From Lactonifactor sp. BIOML-A5 (GTDB taxonomy: Bacteria; Bacillota; Clostridia; Lachnospirales; Lachnospiraceae), in assembly GCF_009677585.1 (NCBI RefSeq), contig NZ_WKYV01000006.1, forward strand, positions 62,001 through 126,000: a stretch of 64,000 nucleotides of DNA. The letters run 5' to 3'. The translations under genes and the position numbers were made by a program. Position 1 is the stretch's first letter. Every line of letters starts with the position of its first letter. The notes under the pieces are model-generated. The model was not told the origin of the DNA. It was given only the letters and a program-made list of their open reading frames with translations, and ran no database searches. Positions 34,413 through 42,999 of this stretch are shown here, one piece after another.

Positions 34413-35798
34413 ATGAATTATTTAAAAACATTGATAGACTTATACCGTTTGAAGAGACAGGCGAAATTTACTCCAAAGCAGATGCGCACCCTGCAGGAGA
34501 AAAAATTAAGGAAAATGCTGCACCATGCATGGGAACACTCCGCTTACTACCGGAGGACTTTTGAAGCCGCGGGAATTACAGAGGGGCAGCTGGATGAACT
34601 TCCCCTTTCCTGTTTTCCGACCCTAAATAAGAAAGAACTTTTGGGGCATTTTGATGAGCTGGTGGTGCCAAAGGACTTACGCCAGAGGGAACTCAGTGAA
34701 TTTGACGCACAAAAATCTCCGGACCGCAAGCCCTATAAAGGGAAATACCATGTGGTACATTCATCAGGAAGCACAGGAAAGCCGGGGTACTTTGTCTATG
34801 ATGAAGCCGCATGGTCTGCCATGCTCCTCGGTATGCTAAGGGCGGCTCTATGGGATATGTCCATACCGCAGATACTGTCCCTTCTGGCAAAACGTCCAAG
34901 AATTGCGTACATTGCCGCGACGGACGGCAGATACGGCGGGGCAATGGCGGTAGGAGACGGCATTGACCAAGTGGGGGCGAAGCAGATTTATCTGGATATC
35001 AAGACGCCGCTTACAGAGTGGATCAGGCAAATCAAAGAATTTCAGCCCAACATCATCATCGGCTATCCGTCGGCGGTAAAGATCCTGGCCGAGCTTGTGG
35101 AGCAGGGAAGTGTAGAAGTACATGCCATACGGGTGATTTCCTGCGGGGAACCACTGGGAGCGTCTCTTCGAAGCTATCTGGAAAAGATATTTCAGTCAAA
35201 AGTGGTCAATTTCTACGGCGCCAGCGAATCCCTCACCATGGGGGTAGAGATGGAGCCTGAGGATGGAATGCTCCTATTCGACGATATGAATCTGATTGAG
35301 GTGGAAAGCGGCGTGATGTATCTGACCTGCCTGTATAATTTTGCACAGCCGTTGATCCGTTACCGCATCTCTGACAGCCTGACCTTAAAGGCGGCAGAAG
35401 AAAACAGCCCGTATCCATTTACGAAAGCCTGTGGGCTTTTGGGGAGAAATGAAGATATCCTCTGGTTTGAAGATTTTGACGGGAGACGGGAGTTTCTGCA
35501 TCCTCTTGCCATTGAAGGCTTTTGCATCGAAGGGCTTTTAGATTACCAGTTCCGGCAGATTGCAAAGGACGCCTTTGAAATGTATGCAGAAGCTTCAGAA
35601 AATGCGGATAAAACGTACATAAGGACAGAGATGATGGGACAGATGAAAAAGATACTTGCCGAGAAGAAATTAGATTATGTACAGTTCTATCTGATTTTCG
35701 TGCCGGAGATCCTTCCGGATCCAAGGACGGGTAAGAAACCCTTAATCCTTCAGAAAAAGGAGGCAGTACAGGATGAAAAAAGTGTTATTGCAGGGTAG
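34413..35798 (+). CDS. PaaK/CapK-family adenylate-forming enzyme
   Basis: This 461-residue protein is related to phenylacetate-CoA ligase and CapK/coenzyme F390 synthetase. Visible features are YYRRTFEAAG near the N terminus, the AMP-binding P-loop VHSSGSTGKPGYFVYD (about 114-129), the IIIGYPSAVKILAEL region, FYGASESLTMGVEMEP as adenine-binding motif, and RYRISDSL. It should activate a carboxylate as an adenylate or CoA thioester; substrate unknown. It lies 21 bases after the lipoprotein gene, and its end overlaps the ABC ATPase gene by 26 bases. Confidence 0.82.
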   Translation: MNYLKTLIDLYRLKRQAKFTPKQMRTLQEKKLRKMLHHAWEHSAYYRRTFEAAGITEGQLDELPLSCFPTLNKKELLGHFDELVVPKDLRQRELSEFDAQKSPDRKPYKGKYHVVHSSGSTGKPGYFVYDEAAWSAMLLGMLRAALWDMSIPQILSLLAKRPRIAYIAATDGRYGGAMAVGDGIDQVGAKQIYLDIKTPLTEWIRQIKEFQPNIIIGYPSAVKILAELVEQGSVEVHAIRVISCGEPLGASLRSYLEKIFQSKVVNFYGASESLTMGVEMEPEDGMLLFDDMNLIEVESGVMYLTCLYNFAQPLIRYRISDSLTLKAAEENSPYPFTKACGLLGRNEDILWFEDFDGRREFLHPLAIEGFCIEGLLDYQFRQIAKDAFEMYAEASENADKTYIRTEMMGQMKKILAEKKLDYVQFYLIFVPEILPDPRTGKKPLILQKKEAVQDEKSVIAG

Positions 35799-36534
35799 AA
35801 AGGTGAGCAAGGTATTTGCACAAGGCTCCGCAAAAAATAAAGTGCTGGATCACGTGGATGTGGATATTTACGATAAAGATTTCACCGTTATCATGGGTTC
35901 TTCCGGGGCGGGAAAATCCACACTTTTATATGTCTTAAGCGGAATGGATGCCGTTACGGACGGAACGGTTACTTATAAAGAAAGAGAAATCAGCCGTCTG
36001 AAAGAAAAAGAGATGGCAAAGATACGGGCGGAAGAATTTGGTTTTGTCTTCCAGCAGACTCATCTGGTCAGCAACCTGACGCTTTTTGAAAATATAGTAG
36101 TGGCAGGCTACGTGAGCAAAAAGGGGAGTGCCGGGGAAATACAGGACCGGGCAGAGCGCATGGTTTCCCAGATGGGAATTGAGAAGGCAAAGAACCGACT
36201 GCCTTGTGAAGTTTCCGGCGGGGAGGCACAGCGCGCAGCTATTGCAAGGGCAATGATAGGCAGCCCCGGACTTTTGTTCGCCGATGAACCCACCGGCGCT
36301 CTGAACCGGTCGCATACGGAAGAGGTCTTAAACCTGCTGTCTGCAATCAATGATTCCGGACAGAGCATCCTGATGGTGACCCATGACCTGAAAGCTGCCC
36401 TCAGGGGAAACCGGATCTTATATCTGGAGGATGGGAAAATCGTGGACGAACTGAAACTGCCCCCTTACCAGGAGGCACAAGAGCGGGAACGGGAAAACAA
36501 GCTTCAGAACTGGCTTTACGGGTTACAGTGGTAG
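35773..36534 (+). CDS. ABC transporter ATP-binding protein (MacB/Bce type)
   Basis: This 253-residue ATPase has Walker A GSSGAGKS (42-49), Q-loop FVFQQTH, signature VSGGEAQRAAIARAM, Walker B LLFADEPTGAL and H-loop MVTHD. The PTGAL after Walker B and the FtsX-type partner place it in the LolD/MacB/BceA group, which drives mechanotransmission or export of peptides and lipids, not import. AGGAGG precedes the ATG, which lies inside the 3' end of the adenylate-forming gene. Confidence 0.93.
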   Translation: MKKVLLQGRKVSKVFAQGSAKNKVLDHVDVDIYDKDFTVIMGSSGAGKSTLLYVLSGMDAVTDGTVTYKEREISRLKEKEMAKIRAEEFGFVFQQTHLVSNLTLFENIVVAGYVSKKGSAGEIQDRAERMVSQMGIEKAKNRLPCEVSGGEAQRAAIARAMIGSPGLLFADEPTGALNRSHTEEVLNLLSAINDSGQSILMVTHDLKAALRGNRILYLEDGKIVDELKLPPYQEAQERERENKLQNWLYGLQW

Positions 36535-36550
36535 GAGGCACGAGCGGAAT

Positions 36551-38899
36551 ATGGTAAATAAAATTATATGCATGGCGGGGATGAAACGCCATAAGGGAAG
36601 TCTTTTTGGCATTGCCGTACTCTTGTTTCTGGCCGCCCTCTCCCTGACTTGTGTTCTCACCGTCTATCTGGGAGATAGAAACTATATCCGTCAGGAAATG
36701 GAGCGGGCAGGGTTCGGGAACCTTACCGCATGGGTATCCGGTGTTCCGGATATGGATGCGCTTATAGACAGTATCCAGTCTCAGGAGGAGATTGAAAGAA
36801 CAGAAGTTCAGAACCTTATTTTTTCCGAGTATGAAGCAAATGGCATGGAATCGGACAGTGAGGGGCAGCTGATTCCATGGAACAGCAGGGAAGGAACATA
36901 TCACTTCTTTCAGGACGGCTTATCAGGATATGAGGAACCTCCCGAAGCAATTGCAGCCGGGACCGTTTATGCTTCTCCCTCCATGGTTTCTGTTATGGGA
37001 CTTGAAATAGGGGACACCATCACATTTCCGGTGGCAAGGGGTGGGGTCAGCAGGCAGTTCACCGTTGCCGGATATTATGAAGATCCTTTTATGGGAAGTT
37101 CTATGATTGGCATGAAAGGGTTTCTGATTTCAGCGGAAGATTATGAAGCAATCCTTCAGACCGCCCGGGAAGCGGGCATGGACAGCCTGGTAAGAGGCGG
37201 CGCTATGATCCATATTTTTACGGATGACGTCAGCAACAGCGCATCCGGCATTAGCAGGCTCCTGAATGAAAACACGCCGATTTCCCAATATACGGAGTTT
37301 ATACATAGCAAGGAAGCGATCCTTGGCTTTATGAGTATTCTGCAAAATGCCTTTTGTGCGCTTCTGGCGGTCTTTGTGCTGATTCTCCTGGCAGCGGCCA
37401 TGGCAGTTCTGGGGCACAGCATCACAGGCATGGTGGAACAGGAATATAAGAACTTGGGGGTCCTAAAAACGACAGGGTTTACGGGAAACCAACTCATCCT
37501 GCTTACGCTTGTGCAATATGGCCTGAGTATGGGAGCTGGAATCCTGCTGGGAATGCTGGCGGCATTTCCGGCAGTCAGGATGGTTGGAAGAATGACCGTT
37601 ACCACCACAGGGATCCTCCTTCCGGATGATTTACCGGTTCTCCCATGCTTAGGGGCGTTCACAGTTATCCTGCTTATATTGGTGGGATTTACGGTTCTGA
37701 AACTAAGAAACATCCTCCTGGTTACACCCATGGCGGCAATCCAGGGTGAAGCGTCAGAGGTGAAATGGAATCCGGGCAGGAAATTTCAAATGAGGGCGGA
37801 AGCGCTTCCCTTACGGTTGGCTGTGCGCCAGCTCCTGTCCGGGAAGAAACGGTATGCAAGCGCCTTCCTGATTGCGGTTCTTCTTGTATTCTTTGCATCG
37901 CTGGCAGGAAAGATGAATGCCTGGCTTGGCCCGGAGGGAAAAGGGATGATGGACGCTTTTAACCCTGCAGACCTGGACATCGGCGTACAGGCCCTGGGAG
38001 AACTGGAAGCCGGGGAATTGGAGGAAACAGTGCGTTCTTATACAGACATTACGGATGAATATCTTCTTGCCATGCCCAGTGTATCGGTAAACGGAAGCAA
38101 CTATACGGCAAACGTAATTACAGAGCCGGAAAGGTTTCATATCAGCAAAGGGGAGACCAGCAGAGGGGCAGATGAGGTAGTCCTCACCGAAACAATTAGC
38201 TCTGATTTAGGGGTATCTATCGGAGAAAAGGTGACCATCCGGGGCGATATGGGGAGCGGGGAATTTACCGTTTCCGGAATATACCACTGCGCCAATGACA
38301 TGGGTGCCAATATCGGGATGAACCGGGAGGGATATCTTACCATCGGAAAGGATGACCCGCAGATCTGGTGCCGTCACTATTTCCTCGCCGACACGTCAAC
38401 AAAAGCGGTAATCACAGAAAGGCTGGAAGAAACTTATGGAGGTGATGTACATGTACATGAAAATACCTGGCCGGGACTTTTGGGAATCATTTCGGCCATG
38501 CACGGACTGATTGCATTTATGTATGGGATGATCGCAGTATTTATCCTGATTGTAACAGCCATGACCGGAAGCCGTATTCTGACGGCGGAACAAAAGGATC
38601 TGGGCATCTACAAAGCCATTGGATGTTCCACAAGGATGCTGCGCATCTCCTTTTCCCTCCGGTTTGGGATTGTAGCGGCGATAGGGGCCGCAGTGGGAAC
38701 CATACTGGCAGCCATGATTACAGACCCCATGGTATCCGCTGTCATGCGGCTTGCGGGGATTAGTAATTTTACATCCCAACCGACAATCACAAATATGGTC
38801 ATACCGGGGTTGACAGTCACCCTCCTGTTTCTTGGCTTCTCATATCTGTCTGCAGGAAGGATGAAAAGGTCGGACATGACGATATTGACAGCGGACTAG
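36551..38899 (+). CDS. FtsX-family ABC transporter permease
   Basis: This 782-residue permease has an N-terminal helix (about 18-40), a large extracytoplasmic domain, an FtsX core of three helices (about 265-390), then a second half with the same plan (helix about 435-450, outer domain, FtsX core about 655-780). The internal duplication is typical of single-chain FtsX/BceB-like exporters. It starts 16 bases after the ATPase gene. With the upstream histidine kinase/regulator pair the arrangement recalls antimicrobial peptide resistance modules, but the permease lacks the single large loop of BceB. Confidence 0.9.
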   Translation: MVNKIICMAGMKRHKGSLFGIAVLLFLAALSLTCVLTVYLGDRNYIRQEMERAGFGNLTAWVSGVPDMDALIDSIQSQEEIERTEVQNLIFSEYEANGMESDSEGQLIPWNSREGTYHFFQDGLSGYEEPPEAIAAGTVYASPSMVSVMGLEIGDTITFPVARGGVSRQFTVAGYYEDPFMGSSMIGMKGFLISAEDYEAILQTAREAGMDSLVRGGAMIHIFTDDVSNSASGISRLLNENTPISQYTEFIHSKEAILGFMSILQNAFCALLAVFVLILLAAAMAVLGHSITGMVEQEYKNLGVLKTTGFTGNQLILLTLVQYGLSMGAGILLGMLAAFPAVRMVGRMTVTTTGILLPDDLPVLPCLGAFTVILLILVGFTVLKLRNILLVTPMAAIQGEASEVKWNPGRKFQMRAEALPLRLAVRQLLSGKKRYASAFLIAVLLVFFASLAGKMNAWLGPEGKGMMDAFNPADLDIGVQALGELEAGELEETVRSYTDITDEYLLAMPSVSVNGSNYTANVITEPERFHISKGETSRGADEVVLTETISSDLGVSIGEKVTIRGDMGSGEFTVSGIYHCANDMGANIGMNREGYLTIGKDDPQIWCRHYFLADTSTKAVITERLEETYGGDVHVHENTWPGLLGIISAMHGLIAFMYGMIAVFILIVTAMTGSRILTAEQKDLGIYKAIGCSTRMLRISFSLRFGIVAAIGAAVGTILAAMITDPMVSAVMRLAGISNFTSQPTITNMVIPGLTVTLLFLGFSYLSAGRMKRSDMTILTAD

Positions 38900-38977
38900 A
38901 GTGTGTTTCAAATATGCTCTGGTACACGGAGGAATTTACATAGTTAGCATAGCGCAAAAGCGCAGAAAGGACAAAGT

Positions 38978-39568
38978 ATGAAGAACAAAATAGTAAAAAA
39001 AGTAACAGGAATGGCAGCCATGATGATGTTATCAGCAGCGTTCCTTGTAGGCTGTGAGCAGGAGGAAGTACCTCAGAGTGATATAGATGCAGGAGATGTT
39101 GCAGAGGCAGAATCTGACTCAGAATCGGAAACCATGGCAGACAGTCAGGCAGTAAGCAATGTATCCGAACTGGAGGTACGGTTCGGGGATGACGGAGAAC
39201 CTTTTATGATGCAAATGGAGGATAACGAGACAGCAGCGGCGATTGTCCGCTATGTGGGAACTTCGGATTGGAGGTTACCAATTTATGAGAGGGATGAAGA
39301 TGCGGACTATGATGTAATGCAGTATTATGATGTATCCAGCAGATATGACATTCCCTCTAACCCTGAAACAGTAACATCGGAAAAGGCAGGAGAAGTTTAC
39401 TATTCAGACCCGAACCGTATCGTGCTCTTCTACCATGACGCAGAGATTACCGGGGAATATACCAAAATAGGAACTTTTGATGCAACAGAGGAATTTGTGA
39501 CTGCAGTGGAGGAGAACCCGGTATTAGAAGGATGGGACAACAAAATCGTGCAGATTGCAAGACCATAA
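38978..39568 (+). CDS. Cyclophilin-like fold lipoprotein 1
   Basis: This 196-residue lipoprotein has lipobox FLVGC (Cys26), an acidic Ser-rich linker, and a C-terminal cyclophilin-like beta-barrel domain (Cyclophil_like type) with MEDNETAAAIVRYV, GEVYYSDPNRIVLFYHD and YTKIGTFDATEEF. Members share the cyclophilin fold but not a proven isomerase activity. It has a paralogue 1.6 kb downstream. It lies 78 bases after the permease gene, with AAAGGAC as ribosome binding site, probably in the same unit. Confidence 0.78.
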   Translation: MKNKIVKKVTGMAAMMMLSAAFLVGCEQEEVPQSDIDAGDVAEAESDSESETMADSQAVSNVSELEVRFGDDGEPFMMQMEDNETAAAIVRYVGTSDWRLPIYERDEDADYDVMQYYDVSSRYDIPSNPETVTSEKAGEVYYSDPNRIVLFYHDAEITGEYTKIGTFDATEEFVTAVEENPVLEGWDNKIVQIARP

Positions 39569-39649
39569 AATATGTGTTGACAACCTGAGAACAAACAGAA
39601 AGAAACCGAAGCAGAAGTAGAAAATGTATAATAAAAGAGGAGATTAACT

Positions 39650-40525
39650 ATGAGTGAAATGAAAGAAATCAGACAGGAATATTTAACAGGGGAACGCCCG
39701 CTTTTCAAAGGAGAAAATTTAAAAATAAATGATACCATATTTGCAGAAGGAGAATCTCCGCTGAAAGAAAGCAGCAATGTTGAACTGTATGGAAGCATGT
39801 TTAAATGGAAATATCCGCTTTGGTACGCAAAAAACATTTTGGCCTGTAACTGTACCTGGTTTGAAATGGGGCGCGCCGGAGTGTGGTATACAGATAACAT
39901 TACAGTAAAAAATGCAGTCATTGAAGCGCCAAAGAATTTCCGGCGGTGTCATGGCGTCACACTTCAGAATGTACATTTTCACAATGCCGCAGAAACACTC
40001 TGGAACTGTGACGGGGTAACGATGAAGCAGGTGACAGCAAAAGGTGATTACTTTGCCATGAACAGCCGGAATATGAAGTTGATGGATTTTGAACTGGTGG
40101 GGAATTACTCCTTTGACGGAGTGAAAAATATGGAAATCCGTAATGCAAAGATGATCTCCAAAGATGCTTTCTGGAACAGTGAGAACGTGACGGTATATGA
40201 TTCTTTCATATCAGGGGAATACCTCGGCTGGAATGCAAAGAATCTGACACTGATCAACTGTACCATCGAGAGTCTGCAGGGAATGTGCTATATTGAGAAC
40301 CTTGTCATGAAAAACTGCCGTCTGCTGAACACCACACTTGCTTTTGAATATTCTACAGTGGACGTGGAGGTTAAGGGTAAGATTGACAGTGTAATGAATC
40401 CGTCCGGAGGAACGATTCAGGCAGACTACATTGAAGAATTGATTATCGAAAAAGACAAGGTAGACCCTGATAAGACAGTTATCACCTGTCAAATGGACGG
40501 CAGTACAGAAAAAATGGCAGGATAA
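39650..40525 (+). CDS. DUF3737 family right-handed beta-helix protein
   Basis: This 291-residue cytoplasmic protein has short repeating strands (NVELYGSMFKWKYPLWYAKN, NVTVYDSFISGEYLGWNAKN, NLTLINCTIES), the pentapeptide-like beta-helix plan of the DUF3737 family. Function is unknown in the literature as far as I recall. It has no signal peptide. AGAGGAG precedes the ATG. In this window it is sandwiched between the two cyclophilin-like lipoprotein genes. Confidence 0.82.
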   Translation: MSEMKEIRQEYLTGERPLFKGENLKINDTIFAEGESPLKESSNVELYGSMFKWKYPLWYAKNILACNCTWFEMGRAGVWYTDNITVKNAVIEAPKNFRRCHGVTLQNVHFHNAAETLWNCDGVTMKQVTAKGDYFAMNSRNMKLMDFELVGNYSFDGVKNMEIRNAKMISKDAFWNSENVTVYDSFISGEYLGWNAKNLTLINCTIESLQGMCYIENLVMKNCRLLNTTLAFEYSTVDVEVKGKIDSVMNPSGGTIQADYIEELIIEKDKVDPDKTVITCQMDGSTEKMAG

Positions 40526-40528
40526 CAG

Positions 40529-41143
40529 ATGGGTTTATTTTTAATAAAGGGAATCCTTATCGGCCTTCTCTTCGGCGTGCCGGCCGGGGCGGTTGGGGCA
40601 ATGACAGCACAGAGAACCTTGAATTACGGTGTAAAAGCAGGTCTTATAACCGGTATGGGGTCCTCTGCCGCCGACTGCCTTTATGCTTGTGTCGGAGCAT
40701 TTGGCTTCACTCTTATTTCAGACTTTCTGCTAAAATACCAAAACAACATTAATCTGGCCGGGGGGTGCCTGATTTTGGGAATGGGTATACGGATGCTTAT
40801 AATGAAAAGCAGTAAGGCGAAAGATACACCGGATTCTACCAATGGAATCCAGATGTTCGTTTCTTCCTTTGCGGTAGGAATGACGAATCCGGCTGCGATT
40901 CTCACTTTCCTGTTTGCATTTTCCTGGTTTGGGATTTATGGGCAGACAGGGCTGGCAGAAGGGATCGGTTTGGTTTGCGGCGTTTTTATTGGAACGTACA
41001 TCTGGTGGGTAACTCTTTCCGGTGCAGCGGCCATCTTCAAGAAAAAATCAAAAAAGGATTACTTACCTGTTATGAACCGGATGTTTGGGCTCATATTAAT
41101 TCTTTTTGGAGCAGTGATTCTGGCTCGGGATTTTCTACATTAA
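40529..41143 (+). CDS. LysE/RhtB-family exporter
   Basis: This 204-residue inner-membrane protein has about six helices and the family pattern GVPAGAVGAMTAQRTL at the N terminus and GMTNPAAILTFLFAF in the middle. LysE/RhtB proteins export amino acids or derivatives. It starts 3 bases after the DUF3737 gene, so translation is coupled. Together with the MalY-like enzyme it could export a thiol or amino-acid product (inference). Confidence 0.88.
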   Translation: MGLFLIKGILIGLLFGVPAGAVGAMTAQRTLNYGVKAGLITGMGSSAADCLYACVGAFGFTLISDFLLKYQNNINLAGGCLILGMGIRMLIMKSSKAKDTPDSTNGIQMFVSSFAVGMTNPAAILTFLFAFSWFGIYGQTGLAEGIGLVCGVFIGTYIWWVTLSGAAAIFKKKSKKDYLPVMNRMFGLILILFGAVILARDFLH

Positions 41144-41162
41144 ACAAAAAGGGAGCACTATT

Positions 41163-41765
41163 ATGAAAAAAGGATATTGCAGCGTGTTGCTGGTACTTCT
41201 TTCCGTAATGGTACTGTGTGCCTGCGGAAACAGTGCAGATGGAGATCAATCGTTTCATCCACCATTAGGGGAAGAAACACACAGTGTGGAAAGTTCAGGT
41301 GGGGAAGACGGAAATACTTTGGCAGAAATTACGGAGGATATATCCGCGGATGGAGAAAAGGCATCCCCGGATGAGAGTACAGGTAACAGTAAAGAGACAG
41401 GGGGTGCACAGATGCAGGAAATGACAATAGAAGTAGGAGGGCAGAAATTTCAGGTGTCCTTATATGATAATGAAACAGTACGTGCGTTTCGGGAAAAACT
41501 TCCTATGACACTTGATATGGAGGAATTGCATGGAAACGAAAAATTCTACTATCTGGATGAGGGACTGCCCGCCAATTCTGAAAATGTAGGAAGCATTAAG
41601 GCTGGGGATATTATGCTGTTTGGTTCTGACTGCCTTGTTCTGTTCTTCGAGGAGTTCAGCACCTCATACAATTATACCCGAATTGGTCATATCGATGAGG
41701 AAGAAGCGTTTGTAAGTGTACTGCCAGGAGGAACTGTGGAAATAACCTTTGAGGCAGGAGAATAG
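41163..41765 (+). CDS. Cyclophilin-like fold lipoprotein 2
   Basis: This 200-residue lipoprotein has lipobox VLCAC (Cys21), an acidic Ser/Glu/Gly-rich linker of about 70 residues, and a cyclophilin-like domain (MTIEVGGQKFQVSLYDNETV, then PMTLDMEELHGNEKFYYL and YNYTRIGHIDEEEAF). It belongs to the same fold family as the lipoprotein at 38978 but a different subgroup. It is surface-anchored by Lgt processing. It is encoded 19 bases after the exporter gene. Confidence 0.82.
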   Translation: MKKGYCSVLLVLLSVMVLCACGNSADGDQSFHPPLGEETHSVESSGGEDGNTLAEITEDISADGEKASPDESTGNSKETGGAQMQEMTIEVGGQKFQVSLYDNETVRAFREKLPMTLDMEELHGNEKFYYLDEGLPANSENVGSIKAGDIMLFGSDCLVLFFEEFSTSYNYTRIGHIDEEEAFVSVLPGGTVEITFEAGE

Positions 41766-41776
41766 GAGGGAATACA

Positions 41777-42955
41777 ATGGAATTTCAATTTGATAACATA
41801 ATTGACCGGAGAAATACAGATTCTATGAAATGGGATGTGAAGCCAAACGAACTGCCCATGTGGGTGGCGGATATGGACTTTCAGCCGGCCCCGCAAATCA
41901 GGTCATGTATGATTGAAAGAGCAAAACATGGCGTGTTTGGGTATACGCAGGTATCGGATGAATGGTATCAGGCTTATCAGACTTGGTGGGGGAAACGCCA
42001 TGGTTTTGAGATACAAAAGGACTGGCTGGTTTTCTGTACCGGGATTGTGCCTGCTATATCAAGTGTCGTCAGAAAGATGACCACAGTGGGAGAAAATGTT
42101 TTGGTTATGACACCTGTGTACAATATATTTTTTAATTCCATTTTAAACAACGGGAGACATGTACTGGAAAGCGGGCTGAAATACGATGGAAAAGAGTATC
42201 ATATTGACTTTGACGACTTGGAAGAGAAACTGTCAAATCCCCAGACCACCCTTTTGATTTTATGCAATCCCCATAATCCAATCGGTAAGATATGGGACAG
42301 AGAAACCTTAGAGAGGATTGGGGACTTATGCAGGAAACACCATGTACTGGTACTATCGGATGAAATCCATTGCGATCTGACAGAACCAGGATGGGAATAC
42401 ACTCCCTTTGCCAGCGTTTCCGAAAATTGCCGGAGAAACAGCATTACCTGTGTGGCGCCCACAAAGGCGTTTAACCTGGCTGGAATCCAGACTGCTGCGG
42501 TAATTGTCCCGGAGGATAACCTACGGCACAAGGTCAGCCGGGGTCTGCACACGGATGAGGTGGCAGAGCCAAATGTATTTGCCGCTGCTGCACCAATCGC
42601 CGCATTTACCTGCGGCAGAGAATGGCTGGATGCCCTGCGGGAATATCTATGGGAAAACAGGAGATTTGCAGAGGATTATATCAAAAGGGAAATCAAAGGA
42701 ATATCTGCTGTTTCTGCCAGAGCTACTTATCTGCTTTGGCTTGACTGCAGGAATATAATTGGAAACAGCACAGAATTTTGCCGTTTTATCCGCAGCCACA
42801 GCGGTCTTTATCTTTCTGACGGAAACGAGTACCGGAATGGAGAAGGGTTTCTGCGTATGAACCTTGCCTGCCCCAGAAAACAGGTGGAAGATGGGTTGAA
42901 ACGCCTGAAGGAAAGTGTCCCGGCTTATGAGGCATGGGTTTGCAGGCAGTGCTAA
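41777..42955 (+). CDS. MalY/PatB-type aminotransferase (cystathionine beta-lyase-like)
   Basis: This 392-residue PLP enzyme of fold type I has ELPMWVADMDFQPAP (MalY/PatB signature), NPHNPIG, DEIHCDL and the Schiff-base Lys230 in APTKAFNLAG. MalY/PatB enzymes cleave C-S bonds of cystathionine or cysteine conjugates to thiol, pyruvate and ammonia. It is the last gene of the unit, with AGGAGG 7 bases before the ATG, and is followed by a bidirectional hairpin. Confidence 0.9.
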   Translation: MEFQFDNIIDRRNTDSMKWDVKPNELPMWVADMDFQPAPQIRSCMIERAKHGVFGYTQVSDEWYQAYQTWWGKRHGFEIQKDWLVFCTGIVPAISSVVRKMTTVGENVLVMTPVYNIFFNSILNNGRHVLESGLKYDGKEYHIDFDDLEEKLSNPQTTLLILCNPHNPIGKIWDRETLERIGDLCRKHHVLVLSDEIHCDLTEPGWEYTPFASVSENCRRNSITCVAPTKAFNLAGIQTAAVIVPEDNLRHKVSRGLHTDEVAEPNVFAAAAPIAAFTCGREWLDALREYLWENRRFAEDYIKREIKGISAVSARATYLLWLDCRNIIGNSTEFCRFIRSHSGLYLSDGNEYRNGEGFLRMNLACPRKQVEDGLKRLKESVPAYEAWVCRQC

Positions 42956-42959
42956 GAGA

Positions 42960-42982
42960 GGGGGAAGAATTATTCTTCCCCC
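42960..42982. terminator. Bidirectional terminator between the C-S lyase gene and the polyamine operon
   Basis: GGGGGAAGAA (42960-42969) pairs with TTCTTCCCCC (42973-42982) around a 3-base loop. It separates two convergent transcription units. Confidence 0.75.
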
Positions 42983-42999
42983 TTAAGGTATACTCTATG

